The notes below the pieces were generated by a model. That model searched no databases and was not told where the DNA came from. It saw only the letters and a program-made list of their open reading frames with translations. The position numbers were made by a program, and so were the translations under genes. From assembly GCA_964527585.1 (NCBI GenBank), contig CAZGPE010000008.1, positions 9,105 to 73,104 of the forward strand: a stretch of 64,000 nt of DNA. The letters run 5' to 3'. The stretch is from Fimenecus sp964527585 (GTDB lineage: Bacteria > Bacillota > Clostridia > Oscillospirales > Acutalibacteraceae). Of this stretch, positions 43,219 to 51,774 are shown piece after piece. Every line of letters begins with the position of its first letter. The first letter of the stretch is position 1.

Positions 43219-43695
43219 ATGGCAATTAGAAATATAAGAGTTAATGATGATCCGATTTTGAAAAAAACAAGCCGAAAAGTCGAAGTGTTTGATGAACGCT
43301 TATGGATGCTTCTCGACGACATGAAAGAAACTCTTTATAAAGCCGACGGAGTCGGACTTGCCGCTGTGCAGGTAGGAGTTTTGAAAAGAGTAGTGCTTGT
43401 AGATGTCGGAGACGGACTTATCGAACTTATAAATCCCGAAATAACCGAAACATCGGGAGAACAGTATGAAGTCGAAGGTTGTCTTTCTCTTCCGGGAAAA
43501 AGCGGAATTACAAAACGGCCTATGAAGGTTAAGGTTAAGGCTCAAAACCGAGACGGAAGATGGTGTCAGTATAAGGGCGAAGGCTTAAAAGCAAGGGCTT
43601 TCTGTCATGAAATTGATCATTTGGACGGCCATTTGTATGTTGAAAGACTGGCACCCGAAGAAGTTATAAGAAAAATCAAAGAAGAAACGGAATGA
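43219..43695 (+). CDS. def: Peptide deformylase
   Basis: Def removes the formyl group from nascent proteins. The 158 residues carry the three metal motifs: GVGLAAVQVG (usually GVGLAAPQ), EGCLSLPG and HEIDHLDG, with Cys and two His as ligands. Val replaces the usual Pro in the first motif, a mild deviation. ATG 43219 follows GAGGTG. It precedes fmt, its partner in N-terminal methionine processing. Confidence 0.95.
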   Translation: MAIRNIRVNDDPILKKTSRKVEVFDERLWMLLDDMKETLYKADGVGLAAVQVGVLKRVVLVDVGDGLIELINPEITETSGEQYEVEGCLSLPGKSGITKRPMKVKVKAQNRDGRWCQYKGEGLKARAFCHEIDHLDGHLYVERLAPEEVIRKIKEETE

Positions 43696-43699
43696 TAAT

Positions 43700-44632
43700 A
43701 TGAAAATCGTTTTTATGGGGACACCTGAATTTGCGGTGCCTTGCCTTGAAAGACTCATAAGCGACGGCGAAGAAGTAGTCGGAGTGTTCACACAGCCCGA
43801 TAAACCTAAAGGCAGGGGATATGAACTTGCTTTTTCTCCCGTAAAAGAATGTGCATTGAAAAACAATATTCCGGTTTTTCAGCCTGTATCAATGAAAGAC
43901 GGAACGGCTTTGGAAATTCTTGAACAACTCAAACCGGATTTAACCGTTGTTGTGGCATACGGAAAAATTTTGCCTAAAGAAATTCTTTACTGTCCTAAAT
44001 ATAATTCGATCAATATTCATGCTTCGCTTTTACCGGCATACAGAGGAGCGGCTCCGATACAGTGGTCTGTTCTTAACGGCGAAAAAGAAACCGGTGTTAC
44101 TTCGATGCTTATGAATGAAGGACTTGATACCGGAGATATGCTTATTAGCGAAAAAACGGCAATTACAGAAAATATGACTTCAGGTGAACTTCATGATGTT
44201 CTTTCTGTTTTGGGTGCCGAAGTTATGAGCAAAACAATTTCTCAAATCAGGAACGGTACGCTTAATCCGATTAAGCAGGATGACGCATTGTCAAATTATT
44301 CTCCGATGCTTTCCAAAGAACTTTGTCCGATTGATTTTTCGAAAACGGCATGGGAAGTTCACAATCAAATAAGAGGTTTGTCGCCTTGGCCGGTAGCAAC
44401 GGCGATTCTTAACGGCAAAACCGTAAAAGTTCACTCATCGCTTCTTTCGGATAAGACAAGCGATAAGGAAGCCGGTACCGTTGTATCTGCCGACGGTGTA
44501 ATTACTGTTGTGTGTGCTGACGGAAAATGTATAGATATTACGGAAATTCAAGCGCAAGGTAAAAAGCGTATGAGTTCTAAAGAATTTCTTTTAGGTCATA
44601 AAATTGAGAAAGGCACTGTTTTGAACCGATGA
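43700..44632 (+). CDS. fmt: Methionyl-tRNA formyltransferase
   Basis: Fmt formylates initiator Met-tRNA with 10-formyl-THF. The 310 residues contain VFMGTPEFAVPCLERLI at the N-terminus, the catalytic SINIHASLLPAYRGAAPIQW (Asn, His) and MLMNEGLDTGDML with Asp. The C-terminal OB-like tRNA domain follows SPWPVATAILNGK. The stop overlaps the rsmB start (ATGA). Confidence 0.97.
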   Translation: MKIVFMGTPEFAVPCLERLISDGEEVVGVFTQPDKPKGRGYELAFSPVKECALKNNIPVFQPVSMKDGTALEILEQLKPDLTVVVAYGKILPKEILYCPKYNSINIHASLLPAYRGAAPIQWSVLNGEKETGVTSMLMNEGLDTGDMLISEKTAITENMTSGELHDVLSVLGAEVMSKTISQIRNGTLNPIKQDDALSNYSPMLSKELCPIDFSKTAWEVHNQIRGLSPWPVATAILNGKTVKVHSSLLSDKTSDKEAGTVVSADGVITVVCADGKCIDITEIQAQGKKRMSSKEFLLGHKIEKGTVLNR

Positions 44633-45915
44633 ATGACAGACAGGTTGTATTTAAGATACTCAATAAAATCGAGAGAGATAAAGCATATTCGAATTTAACC
44701 CTTGATACTTATCTTTCAAAAAACGAAAATACAATTTATTCTTCTTCGTTTGTTACCGCACTTGTATACGGCGTAACCGAACGGTTAATAACTTTAGATT
44801 ATGTACTTGAACAATATTTGACCAAGCCGATAAAAAAACTTAAGCCGGAAGTTTTGACTGTTTTGCGTATGGGAATATATCAGTTGAAGTTTATGGACAG
44901 TGTGCCCGTATCCGCTGCGGTTAACGAAAGCGTTAAACTTGTTAAAAATAACGGTTGCTCGTTTGCATCCGGACTTGTAAATTCCGTGTTGAGAAAAGTA
45001 TCGCAAAACGAAATAGTTTATCCCGATACCGATGATGAAATATATAATTTAAGTATATTACATTCCTGTCCGTATGATTTGGTGAAACATTATGTCGATG
45101 ATTACGGAAAAGAAAATGCTGTCGGTATATTGTCGTATGCTTTAGGAGAACAGTCTGTTTTTGCCCGTGTAAACACAATAAAAACCGATATTGATTCTCT
45201 TATTAAATCTCTTGAAAACGAGGGCGTGAGTGCCGTAAGATGTAACGGCATCGAAAATCATATCAGGTTTATTAAACCCGGTTCGATAGAAAAATTACCT
45301 CAATATCAAGAAGGGCTTTTTCATATTCAGGATATTTCTTCCGCCATGTGTGTCAAGGAACTTGAAATCGAAGAAGGTATGACACTGGTTGATGTGTGTT
45401 CGGCACCCGGCGGTAAAACTTTTACCGCTGCCGAATATATGAACAATAAAGGTAAAGTTTTTGCTTTTGATTTATACGAACACAGAACAAATCTTATATC
45501 GAAAGGTGCCGAAAGACTCGGCATTAACATAATAAATGTTCGTTGCGCCGATGCTTGTGTTCTTCAGCCGGATCTTATAAATACTGCTGATAGAGTGCTT
45601 TGCGATGTTCCGTGTTCCGGTCTCGGTGTTATCGGAAGAAAACCCGAAATCAGATACAAGGACCTTGCTTCAATTGACAAACTTTCTCAAACACAGTATA
45701 ATATTTTAGTCAATGCATCTAATTATCTTAAGAAAGACGGTATGCTTGTTTATTCAACTTGCTCATTAAACAGAGCGGAAAACGAAGAAGTATGCGATAA
45801 ATTTCTTAAAGAACATACAGACTTTGTTAAAGAAAAAGATTACCGAACTTTATTCCCGCATATTAACAATTCCGACGGATTTTTTATTGCGGTTTTCAGG
45901 AGAAAAACAGTTTGA
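44629..45915 (+). CDS. rsmB: 16S rRNA m5C967 methyltransferase RsmB
   Basis: RsmB methylates cytosine 967 of 16S rRNA. The 428 residues have an N-terminal NusB-like domain (VFKILNKIERDKAYSNLTL, VLRMGIYQLKFMDSVPVSAAVNE) and a Rossmann domain with VDVCSAPGGKTFTAAEYM and the two catalytic cysteines in DRVLCDVPCSGLGVI and VYSTCSLNRAENEEV. rlmN starts within its final bases. Confidence 0.95.
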   Translation: MNDRQVVFKILNKIERDKAYSNLTLDTYLSKNENTIYSSSFVTALVYGVTERLITLDYVLEQYLTKPIKKLKPEVLTVLRMGIYQLKFMDSVPVSAAVNESVKLVKNNGCSFASGLVNSVLRKVSQNEIVYPDTDDEIYNLSILHSCPYDLVKHYVDDYGKENAVGILSYALGEQSVFARVNTIKTDIDSLIKSLENEGVSAVRCNGIENHIRFIKPGSIEKLPQYQEGLFHIQDISSAMCVKELEIEEGMTLVDVCSAPGGKTFTAAEYMNNKGKVFAFDLYEHRTNLISKGAERLGINIINVRCADACVLQPDLINTADRVLCDVPCSGLGVIGRKPEIRYKDLASIDKLSQTQYNILVNASNYLKKDGMLVYSTCSLNRAENEEVCDKFLKEHTDFVKEKDYRTLFPHINNSDGFFIAVFRRKTV

Positions 45916-46958
45916 AAAAAACAGATATTCGTTCATTAAACTATGATGAACTTTCAGCCGAAATACAGTCTCTCGGATTACCGAAATACAGAGTAGGCCA
46001 AATTTATTCATGGCTATATGAAAAAGGTGTCAGAGATTTTTCGGAAATGTCAAATCTCTCTAAAGACTTAAGAGAACGGCTTTCCGAAAAATATGAAATA
46101 AAAAACTGCACAATCGACACAAAACTGTGTTCGAAAATCGACGGCACGGTAAAATACTTGTATGAACTCGGAAAAGGTGAGTATGTTGAGTGTGTTGTGA
46201 TGAAATATAAATACGGATATTCCATTTGCGTTTCGACTCAGCTCGGCTGTAAAATGGGATGTAAGTTTTGTGCGTCGGCAATAGGCGGATTTAAGCGTCA
46301 TCTTACCGCAAGCGAAATACTATCGGAAATATATACCGCACAAAGCGATCTCGGGATAAAAATTTCCCACATTGTTCTTATGGGAACCGGTGAACCGCTT
46401 GATAACTTTGATAATGTAATGAGATTTCTCGAATTGGTTACCGACGAAAAAGGCTTGAATGTCAGCATGAGGCATATTTCTCTGTCGACTTGCGGAGTTG
46501 TGCCTAAAATATATGAACTTGCCGAAAAGAAACTCGGACTTACACTGTCGGTTTCCCTTCATGCCCCGAACGATTATATACGAAATCAAACGATGCCCGT
46601 TAACAGCAAATGGAATGTCGATGAATTGCTTCGGGCGTGCAGATATTATGCTGAGGTTACATCGAGGCGTATTTCTTTTGAATATGCGATGATAGATTCG
46701 TTTAACGATACTCCCGAATGTGCAAAAGAACTTGCTTCTAAACTTTCCGGTATGCTCTGTCATATAAATTTAATTCCCGTCAATAATGTCAGAGAAAACA
46801 ATTACGAAAGAAGTAACGATAAAAACATAAAAAAATTCATTTCCGTGCTTGAAAAAAGCGGTTTAACCGTTACAGTCAGACGAACTCTCGGAAGTGATAT
46901 TAACGCTTCGTGCGGTCAGCTCAGAGCGAAAAAAGAGTCTTCTATCGGAGGAAATTAA
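45912..46958 (+). CDS. rlmN: 23S rRNA (adenine2503-C2)-methyltransferase RlmN
   Basis: RlmN is a radical SAM methyltransferase acting on 23S A2503 and some tRNAs. The 348 residues show the CxxxCxxC motif in CVSTQLGCKMGCKFCAS, MGTGEPLDNFDNV, SLHAPND and the resolving cysteine region RRTLGSDINASCGQL. It starts with TTG, overlapping the rsmB stop by 4 bp. Confidence 0.95.
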   Translation: MKKTDIRSLNYDELSAEIQSLGLPKYRVGQIYSWLYEKGVRDFSEMSNLSKDLRERLSEKYEIKNCTIDTKLCSKIDGTVKYLYELGKGEYVECVVMKYKYGYSICVSTQLGCKMGCKFCASAIGGFKRHLTASEILSEIYTAQSDLGIKISHIVLMGTGEPLDNFDNVMRFLELVTDEKGLNVSMRHISLSTCGVVPKIYELAEKKLGLTLSVSLHAPNDYIRNQTMPVNSKWNVDELLRACRYYAEVTSRRISFEYAMIDSFNDTPECAKELASKLSGMLCHINLIPVNNVRENNYERSNDKNIKKFISVLEKSGLTVTVRRTLGSDINASCGQLRAKKESSIGGN

Positions 46959-46961
46959 ACA

Positions 46962-47690
46962 TTGAAGATTGTTGCGAAAACGGACATAGGAAAAAAACGA
47001 AGTTCCAATCAGGACTCATATACAACAGGCGAACTTTCAGGCGGTGTCGCTTGGGCTGTTGTTTGCGACGGAATGGGCGGTATGGCAGGCGGAAATATTG
47101 CTTCTTCCACTGCCGTTAAAGTAATTTCCGAAAAAATAAATTCCGCATACAGAGTCGGAATGAGTCCGAAATCAATTAAAAATATGCTTATTACGGCGAT
47201 TACCGCCGCAAATATAAGTGTCTACGACATCGGAAAATCAAATGCCGAGCTTGAGGGAATGGGAACAACCGTTGTTTGCTGTATGGTAGATAACGGAACC
47301 GCTTATATCGTTCATGCCGGAGACAGCAGAGCTTATGCTGTGAAAAACGGTGTTGTAACTCAACTTACCCGAGATCATTCGGTTGTTCAGCAACTTGTCG
47401 AAGAAGGGAAACTGACTTTACAGCAAGCGAAAACGCATCCGAGAAAAAATTTAATCACAAGGGCTCTTGGGGTTGATGAGGAAATCAAACTTGATTATTG
47501 TGAATACGATATGTCGGAAGATGAAGTTATTCTTCTCTGTACCGACGGACTTACAAACTTTGTCGAAAGCAGTGATTTCGGCAAAATAATCGAAAAAAAT
47601 TCTTACTATGAGATTGCGGATTTACTCGTAGATGAAGCGAATAAAAACGGTGGCGGCGACAATATAACTGTTGTTGCAATAGCGTATTAA
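46962..47690 (+). CDS. prpC: PP2C-type Ser/Thr phosphatase (PrpC/Stp)
   Basis: This 242-residue phosphatase of the PPM family reverses PrkC phosphorylation. Metal-binding Asps lie in VVCDGMGGMAGG, HAGDSRAYAV, LLCTDGLTNFV and GGGDNITVVAIA. It starts with TTG and is followed after 11 bp by its kinase gene. The order rlmN-prpC-prkC-rsgA is standard in Firmicutes. Confidence 0.95.
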   Translation: MKIVAKTDIGKKRSSNQDSYTTGELSGGVAWAVVCDGMGGMAGGNIASSTAVKVISEKINSAYRVGMSPKSIKNMLITAITAANISVYDIGKSNAELEGMGTTVVCCMVDNGTAYIVHAGDSRAYAVKNGVVTQLTRDHSVVQQLVEEGKLTLQQAKTHPRKNLITRALGVDEEIKLDYCEYDMSEDEVILLCTDGLTNFVESSDFGKIIEKNSYYEIADLLVDEANKNGGGDNITVVAIAY

Positions 47691-47701
47691 GAGGTGTTAC
47701 T

Positions 47702-49843
47702 ATGGAAAACTATTGTGGAAAAAGACTTGACGGCCGTTATGAAATCAGAGAGATTATCGGCGTAGGCGGTATGGCTGTTGTTTATAAAGCGTATGACAAT
47801 ATTGACGACAGAATTGTTGCCGTAAAAATACTTAAAGAAGAGTATTTGGCAAATGAAGAATTCCGCCGGAGATTTAAGAACGAGTCAAAAGCAATCGCTG
47901 TTCTTTCGCATCCTAATATCGTTAAAGTGTTTGATGTAAGTTTCGGAGACAGACTTCAGTATATTGTTATGGAATATGTTGAAGGTATTACTCTTAAGGA
48001 ATATATCGAACAGCAAAAAGTGATAAATTGGAAAGAAGCCGTGCATTTTGTAAGCCAAATTCTTCTTGCTTTACAGCACGCTCACGATAAGGGAATTGTT
48101 CACCGTGATATTAAACCTCAAAACATTATGCTTTTGCAGGACGGTACAATTAAAGTAACAGACTTCGGTATTGCAAGATTTTCACGCAGTGAAACACGCA
48201 CAATGACCGAGGAAGCGATCGGATCTGTTCACTATATAAGTCCCGAACAGGCAAGGGGCGAAATAACCGACGACAAAGCGGATATTTATTCTATCGGTGT
48301 TGTAATGTATGAAATGCTTACCGGTCAGCTTCCGTTTCAGTCGGACAATGCCGTTTCTATCGCTATAATGCAGTTGCAGCAGGATGCAAAGCCTCCCCGT
48401 GAAATAAATCCGGAGATTCCGCTCGGACTTGAACAGATAACAATGAGAGCAATGCAGAAGAATCCGAGCAACCGCTATCATTCTGCCGCTGAAATGATGC
48501 TTGATATTGATGAGTTCAAACGCAATCCCTCGATTAAATTTAATTACAGTTATTTTGTCGATACCGAACCGACAAAATTTGTTGATGCAAATGCAAAAAC
48601 CACTGTCGTTCCGATTAAACCTCAAACCGACTCTCAGGATATAACCGAAGAGGAAGAATCGGAAGAAACTCCCAACAAAACAATGCCTATTATCTTCGGC
48701 GTAATAGCGGGAATAATTGTAATAATCGCAATTTTCATCGGTGTACTCATATTCAAAAACGGACAAAAAGTTACAGTTCCCAATTTCGAAGGGCTTAACT
48801 ATGTTGACGATATTATGACAAACAGCGAATATACCGAAAACTTTACTTTTGAAACAGAATCGGTATTTTCAAACGATGTTGATGCAGGCGATGTAATCAG
48901 TCAAACACCTGATGCCGACACTCAAGTCAGAAAAGGAAAAACAATTAAACTTAAAATCGCATATAATGACGAAAGCGTTTTGATTACGGGAATTATGGGG
49001 CTTTCCGCAACCGAAGCAGAGGCAAAACTCAAACAAAGCGGATTTACCGTTAAAACAATTGTTTCTTACAATAAGAATTCAACACCGGGTGTTGTTTATG
49101 AATCATATCCATCTGAAGGATCTTATGCCGAAAAGGGTTCACTTGTAACGATTTATGTTTCAACGGATGAAAATCCCAATGCCGCAACCGTTACACAAGT
49201 TGTAGGTTACAGCAAAGACATAGCAATCGAACTTCTTAAAGCGGCGGATTTCAAAGTAACGGTTATTGATACCGACAGCAATGAAGCCGCAGGAACGGTA
49301 GTTGACCAGTCTCCTAAAGCAGGTGAGTCTGCCGACAGCGGTTCGGAAGTTAAGATTTATGTCAGCACCGGAATTCCCGCCGAAAGCACGGCAAAAATAA
49401 CGGTTGATCTTCCTCAAACCGCAAACTCCGCTTCGGGAACGGTAAAAGTTTATCTCGGAAGCGAAGCATATCAAACCTACAATGATGTTTTACTTGCGGG
49501 TGGAACGAAAACAATTGAAGTTAAGGGTAAAGGAACAACAACATTTACCGTAAAAATCAACGATCAAACGGTAATGACCGGTAATATTGATTTCACTAAG
49601 ACACCGGCAGATTTGTCTAACATTGTTAAAACGGAATATGTTGAAAAATACTCTGTGCCGAATGTTGTCGGAATGAGCGTCTCCGATGCTTTGAAGACTC
49701 TTGAAAAAGCGGGATTTACCAATGTTGATGTTTACGATAAAAACAGCAATAAAACTTCAAGCGGTACCGTTGTTTCGCAACTTCCCGTCCATGATAATAA
49801 CACTTATTCGAAAAATCAAAAGATCACATTAACTGCTGAATAA
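47702..49843 (+). CDS. prkC: PASTA-domain Ser/Thr protein kinase PrkC
   Basis: PrkC senses peptidoglycan fragments and controls growth and spore exit from dormancy. Of 713 residues, 1-275 form the kinase (IGVGGMAVVYKA, catalytic Lys42, HRDIKPQN 134-141, DFG 154-156). A span near 328-351 (IIFGVIAGIIVIIAIFIGVLI) leads to the outside. I count four PASTA domains: ~355-420, 425-487, 495-556 and 650-713. Residues ~560-645 form a beta-rich, non-PASTA module between the third and fourth, an unusual arrangement. It is followed by rsgA. Confidence 0.95.
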   Translation: MENYCGKRLDGRYEIREIIGVGGMAVVYKAYDNIDDRIVAVKILKEEYLANEEFRRRFKNESKAIAVLSHPNIVKVFDVSFGDRLQYIVMEYVEGITLKEYIEQQKVINWKEAVHFVSQILLALQHAHDKGIVHRDIKPQNIMLLQDGTIKVTDFGIARFSRSETRTMTEEAIGSVHYISPEQARGEITDDKADIYSIGVVMYEMLTGQLPFQSDNAVSIAIMQLQQDAKPPREINPEIPLGLEQITMRAMQKNPSNRYHSAAEMMLDIDEFKRNPSIKFNYSYFVDTEPTKFVDANAKTTVVPIKPQTDSQDITEEEESEETPNKTMPIIFGVIAGIIVIIAIFIGVLIFKNGQKVTVPNFEGLNYVDDIMTNSEYTENFTFETESVFSNDVDAGDVISQTPDADTQVRKGKTIKLKIAYNDESVLITGIMGLSATEAEAKLKQSGFTVKTIVSYNKNSTPGVVYESYPSEGSYAEKGSLVTIYVSTDENPNAATVTQVVGYSKDIAIELLKAADFKVTVIDTDSNEAAGTVVDQSPKAGESADSGSEVKIYVSTGIPAESTAKITVDLPQTANSASGTVKVYLGSEAYQTYNDVLLAGGTKTIEVKGKGTTTFTVKINDQTVMTGNIDFTKTPADLSNIVKTEYVEKYSVPNVVGMSVSDALKTLEKAGFTNVDVYDKNSNKTSSGTVVSQLPVHDNNTYSKNQKITLTAE

Positions 49844-49844
49844 A

Positions 49845-50729
49845 ATGAAAACAGTAAACGGAACAATTATAAAAGGTATTGGCGGCTTCTACTATGTTGA
49901 AGCCGCCAATGAGATATATGAATGTAAGGCAAGGGGAGTGTTCAGAAAAGAAAAACTCACCCCATTAGCCGGAGATAAGGTTTCAATAACCGTTAATGAT
50001 AATGCCGAAAATACGATTGACGAGGTGTTTCCGAGGAAAAATTTCCTTGTACGGCCGCCGGTTGTCAACATAGATAATTTGATAATTGTTGTTTCGACAG
50101 TTGAACCGAAGCCGTCGACTCTTGTGATTGATAAATTGATTGCAGTTGCCGAGCATAAAAAAATAGAACCGATTATTGTTATTACAAAATCGGATTTATC
50201 GTCAGCCGATGAGCTTTATAAAATTTATACTGATGCGGGTTTCAATACGGTTATTGTTTCAAATGAAAATAAAACGGGCATTGAAGAAGTAAAAGTTTTA
50301 TTAAAAGACAAAATCAGTGCTCTTACGGGTAATTCAGGAGTAGGCAAAACATCACTTTTGAATAATCTGGACAGTTCTTTGCTTTTGCAAACCGCACAGA
50401 TAAGCAAAAAACTCGGCAGGGGAAGGCATACAACCCGTCAAGCCGAACTTTACAAAGTATGCGGAGGATATGTTGTCGATACTGCGGGATTTTCATCGTT
50501 TGAAATTGATAAAAGCGATTTGATTTTGAAAGATGAATTGCCGTTTTGCTTTAGAGAATTCGGCGATTATATTGATTTGTGTAAATTCTCTTCAACCTGT
50601 ACTCATACTTTTGATAAAGGCTGTGCCGTTGTTGAGGCGGTTAAAAACGGAGAAATCGGTCAATCGAGGCACAACAGTTATATTCAAATGTATAACGAAG
50701 TTAAGGATATAAAAAAATGGAACTTATAA
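49845..50729 (+). CDS. rsgA: Ribosome small subunit-dependent GTPase RsgA
   Basis: RsgA helps late assembly of the 30S subunit. The 294 residues have an OB-like N-domain, a circularly permuted GTPase (PIIVITKSDLSSADEL before GNSGVGKTSLLNNL and VVDTAGFSSFEI), and a C-terminal zinc site (CKFSSTCTHTFDKGCAV). It overlaps the thiN start by 13 bp. The usual rpe gene between rsgA and thiN is missing here. Confidence 0.95.
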   Translation: MKTVNGTIIKGIGGFYYVEAANEIYECKARGVFRKEKLTPLAGDKVSITVNDNAENTIDEVFPRKNFLVRPPVVNIDNLIIVVSTVEPKPSTLVIDKLIAVAEHKKIEPIIVITKSDLSSADELYKIYTDAGFNTVIVSNENKTGIEEVKVLLKDKISALTGNSGVGKTSLLNNLDSSLLLQTAQISKKLGRGRHTTRQAELYKVCGGYVVDTAGFSSFEIDKSDLILKDELPFCFREFGDYIDLCKFSSTCTHTFDKGCAVVEAVKNGEIGQSRHNSYIQMYNEVKDIKKWNL

Positions 50730-51358
50730 GTAAAAACCGTTGTGTGATTGTCGGAGCTTCGGCAATTAAAAACGATGATTTTCTGAAAAAGAATATTTTT
50801 TACGATGATTATGTTATTGCGGCAGACGGCGGATATTCACGCTTGAATAAAGCAAACATACTTCCCGATTTAGTTGTCGGAGATTTTGACTCTTCGGATT
50901 ATCCTTCGGAGAATGTTCCGATTATTGCACTTAATCCCATAAAAGACTGTACAGATACGGAATTTGCGGTTAAAACCGCCGTTGAAAAAGGTTTCAGAGA
51001 AATTCTTTTATTGGGTTGCATAGGCGGAAGAATTGACCATACTTACGCTAATTTTACTCTTATTGCCGCTTTTAAGCAGAACGGAATTAACATCACCGCA
51101 CTTGACGAAAACCAAAAAATTTATGCGGTGAAAGACGAAAAACATAAAATTTCCGCAAACGGAAGATATTTATCCGTTTATTCTTTTTCCGAGAAAACAA
51201 CCGTCAGTCTCTCCGGGGTGTTTTATCCTTTGGATAATTATGAACTTTCATATTTTCAGTCATTAGGTACAAGCAACGAAATTACCGAATCTTTTGCAAC
51301 GGTTGAGGCAAAAGGCGGTACTTTGATTGTAATGGAAGTTTCGAAAGCTGTATTTTAA
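50717..51358 (+). CDS. thiN: Thiamine pyrophosphokinase
   Basis: ThiN converts thiamine to thiamine pyrophosphate. The 213 residues show YVIAADGGYSRLNKANILPDLVVGDFDS, the catalytic CTDTEFAVKTAVEKG and LLGCIGGRIDHTYANF. The C-terminal domain ends in the usual GTLIVME pattern. It overlaps rsgA by 13 bp. Membrane peptide and spoVM genes follow, as in the Bacillus rsgA-rpe-thiN-spoVM order. Confidence 0.93.
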   Translation: MELISKNRCVIVGASAIKNDDFLKKNIFYDDYVIAADGGYSRLNKANILPDLVVGDFDSSDYPSENVPIIALNPIKDCTDTEFAVKTAVEKGFREILLLGCIGGRIDHTYANFTLIAAFKQNGINITALDENQKIYAVKDEKHKISANGRYLSVYSFSEKTTVSLSGVFYPLDNYELSYFQSLGTSNEITESFATVEAKGGTLIVMEVSKAVF

Positions 51359-51413
51359 CACTTTTTCCGTCTTTGAATATAGTGTAATAAGCACAGTTAA
51401 AGGCGGTGGCACA

Positions 51414-51569
51414 ATGGGAAAGCGTAAGAATAAAATAAGTATAGGAACGGTTTTTCTTGTTTTCGGATTGGGTCTTATACTTGCTTTTATAATTCCGGCA
51501 GAAGCCCTTGTTGTTGTTCTTGCGGTTGCATTGGCAATCAGCGGCCTTGCATTGTGCAAATGCTGTTAG
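51414..51569 (+). CDS. Small hydrophobic membrane peptide, CKCC tail
   Basis: This 51-residue reading frame starts ATG after a GGCGGTGGC ribosome-binding site, with a basic N-terminus (MGKRKNKIS), two short hydrophobic stretches split by IIPAEA, and the C-terminal ...GLALCKCC. The basic start and hydrophobic body resemble real small membrane proteins, and it shares a tight spacing with spoVM (11 bp before its start), so joint expression is likely. I do not recognise a named family. Sporulation involvement is inferred from position. Confidence 0.65.
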   Translation: MGKRKNKISIGTVFLVFGLGLILAFIIPAEALVVVLAVALAISGLALCKCC

Positions 51570-51580
51570 GGGGAATTGAT

Positions 51581-51661
51581 TTGAAATTTATTGTTTTCGA
51601 TAATCCGAAATTTGTCAGCGGAATATTAAGATTGGTGTTCGGAATAAAAAAGGAAAATTAA
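51581..51661 (+). CDS. spoVM: Stage V sporulation protein SpoVM
   Basis: SpoVM is a 26-residue amphipathic peptide that marks the outer forespore membrane by its curvature and recruits SpoIVA. This TTG-started frame encodes 26 residues: MKFIVFDNPKF then VSGILRLVFGIKKEN. Compared from memory with Bacillus SpoVM (MKFYTIKLPKFLGGIVRAML...), it shares Met1, Lys2, Phe3, the key Pro9, Lys10, Phe11, Gly14, Ile15, Arg17 and Gly21, and the same length. AGGGGGA lies 6 bp upstream. Its place after thiN matches Bacillus. It is below common gene-calling length limits. Confidence 0.88.
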   Translation: MKFIVFDNPKFVSGILRLVFGIKKEN

Positions 51662-51675
51662 AATTAATACATATT

Positions 51676-51700
51676 AAGCGGTGTATTCACCGCTTTTTTT
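51676..51700 (+). terminator. Terminator after spoVM
   Basis: AAGCGGTG (51676-51683) and CACCGCTT (51688-51695) with a TATT loop and a T-run. It ends the long plus-strand run. Confidence 0.9.
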
Positions 51701-51735
51701 GTTGCTTTTTAATCTAATATTTTTAACACTGTTGT

Positions 51736-51743
51736 GATATAAT
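51736..51743 (+). promoter_or_regulatory. Possible extended -10 promoter of the aminotransferase
   Basis: The sequence TGTGATATAAT has TGA just before TATAAT (51738-51743), an extended -10. The -35 is poor. Confidence 0.45.
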
Positions 51744-51774
51744 ATCGGTATAAAACATATTAGGACTTGATATA

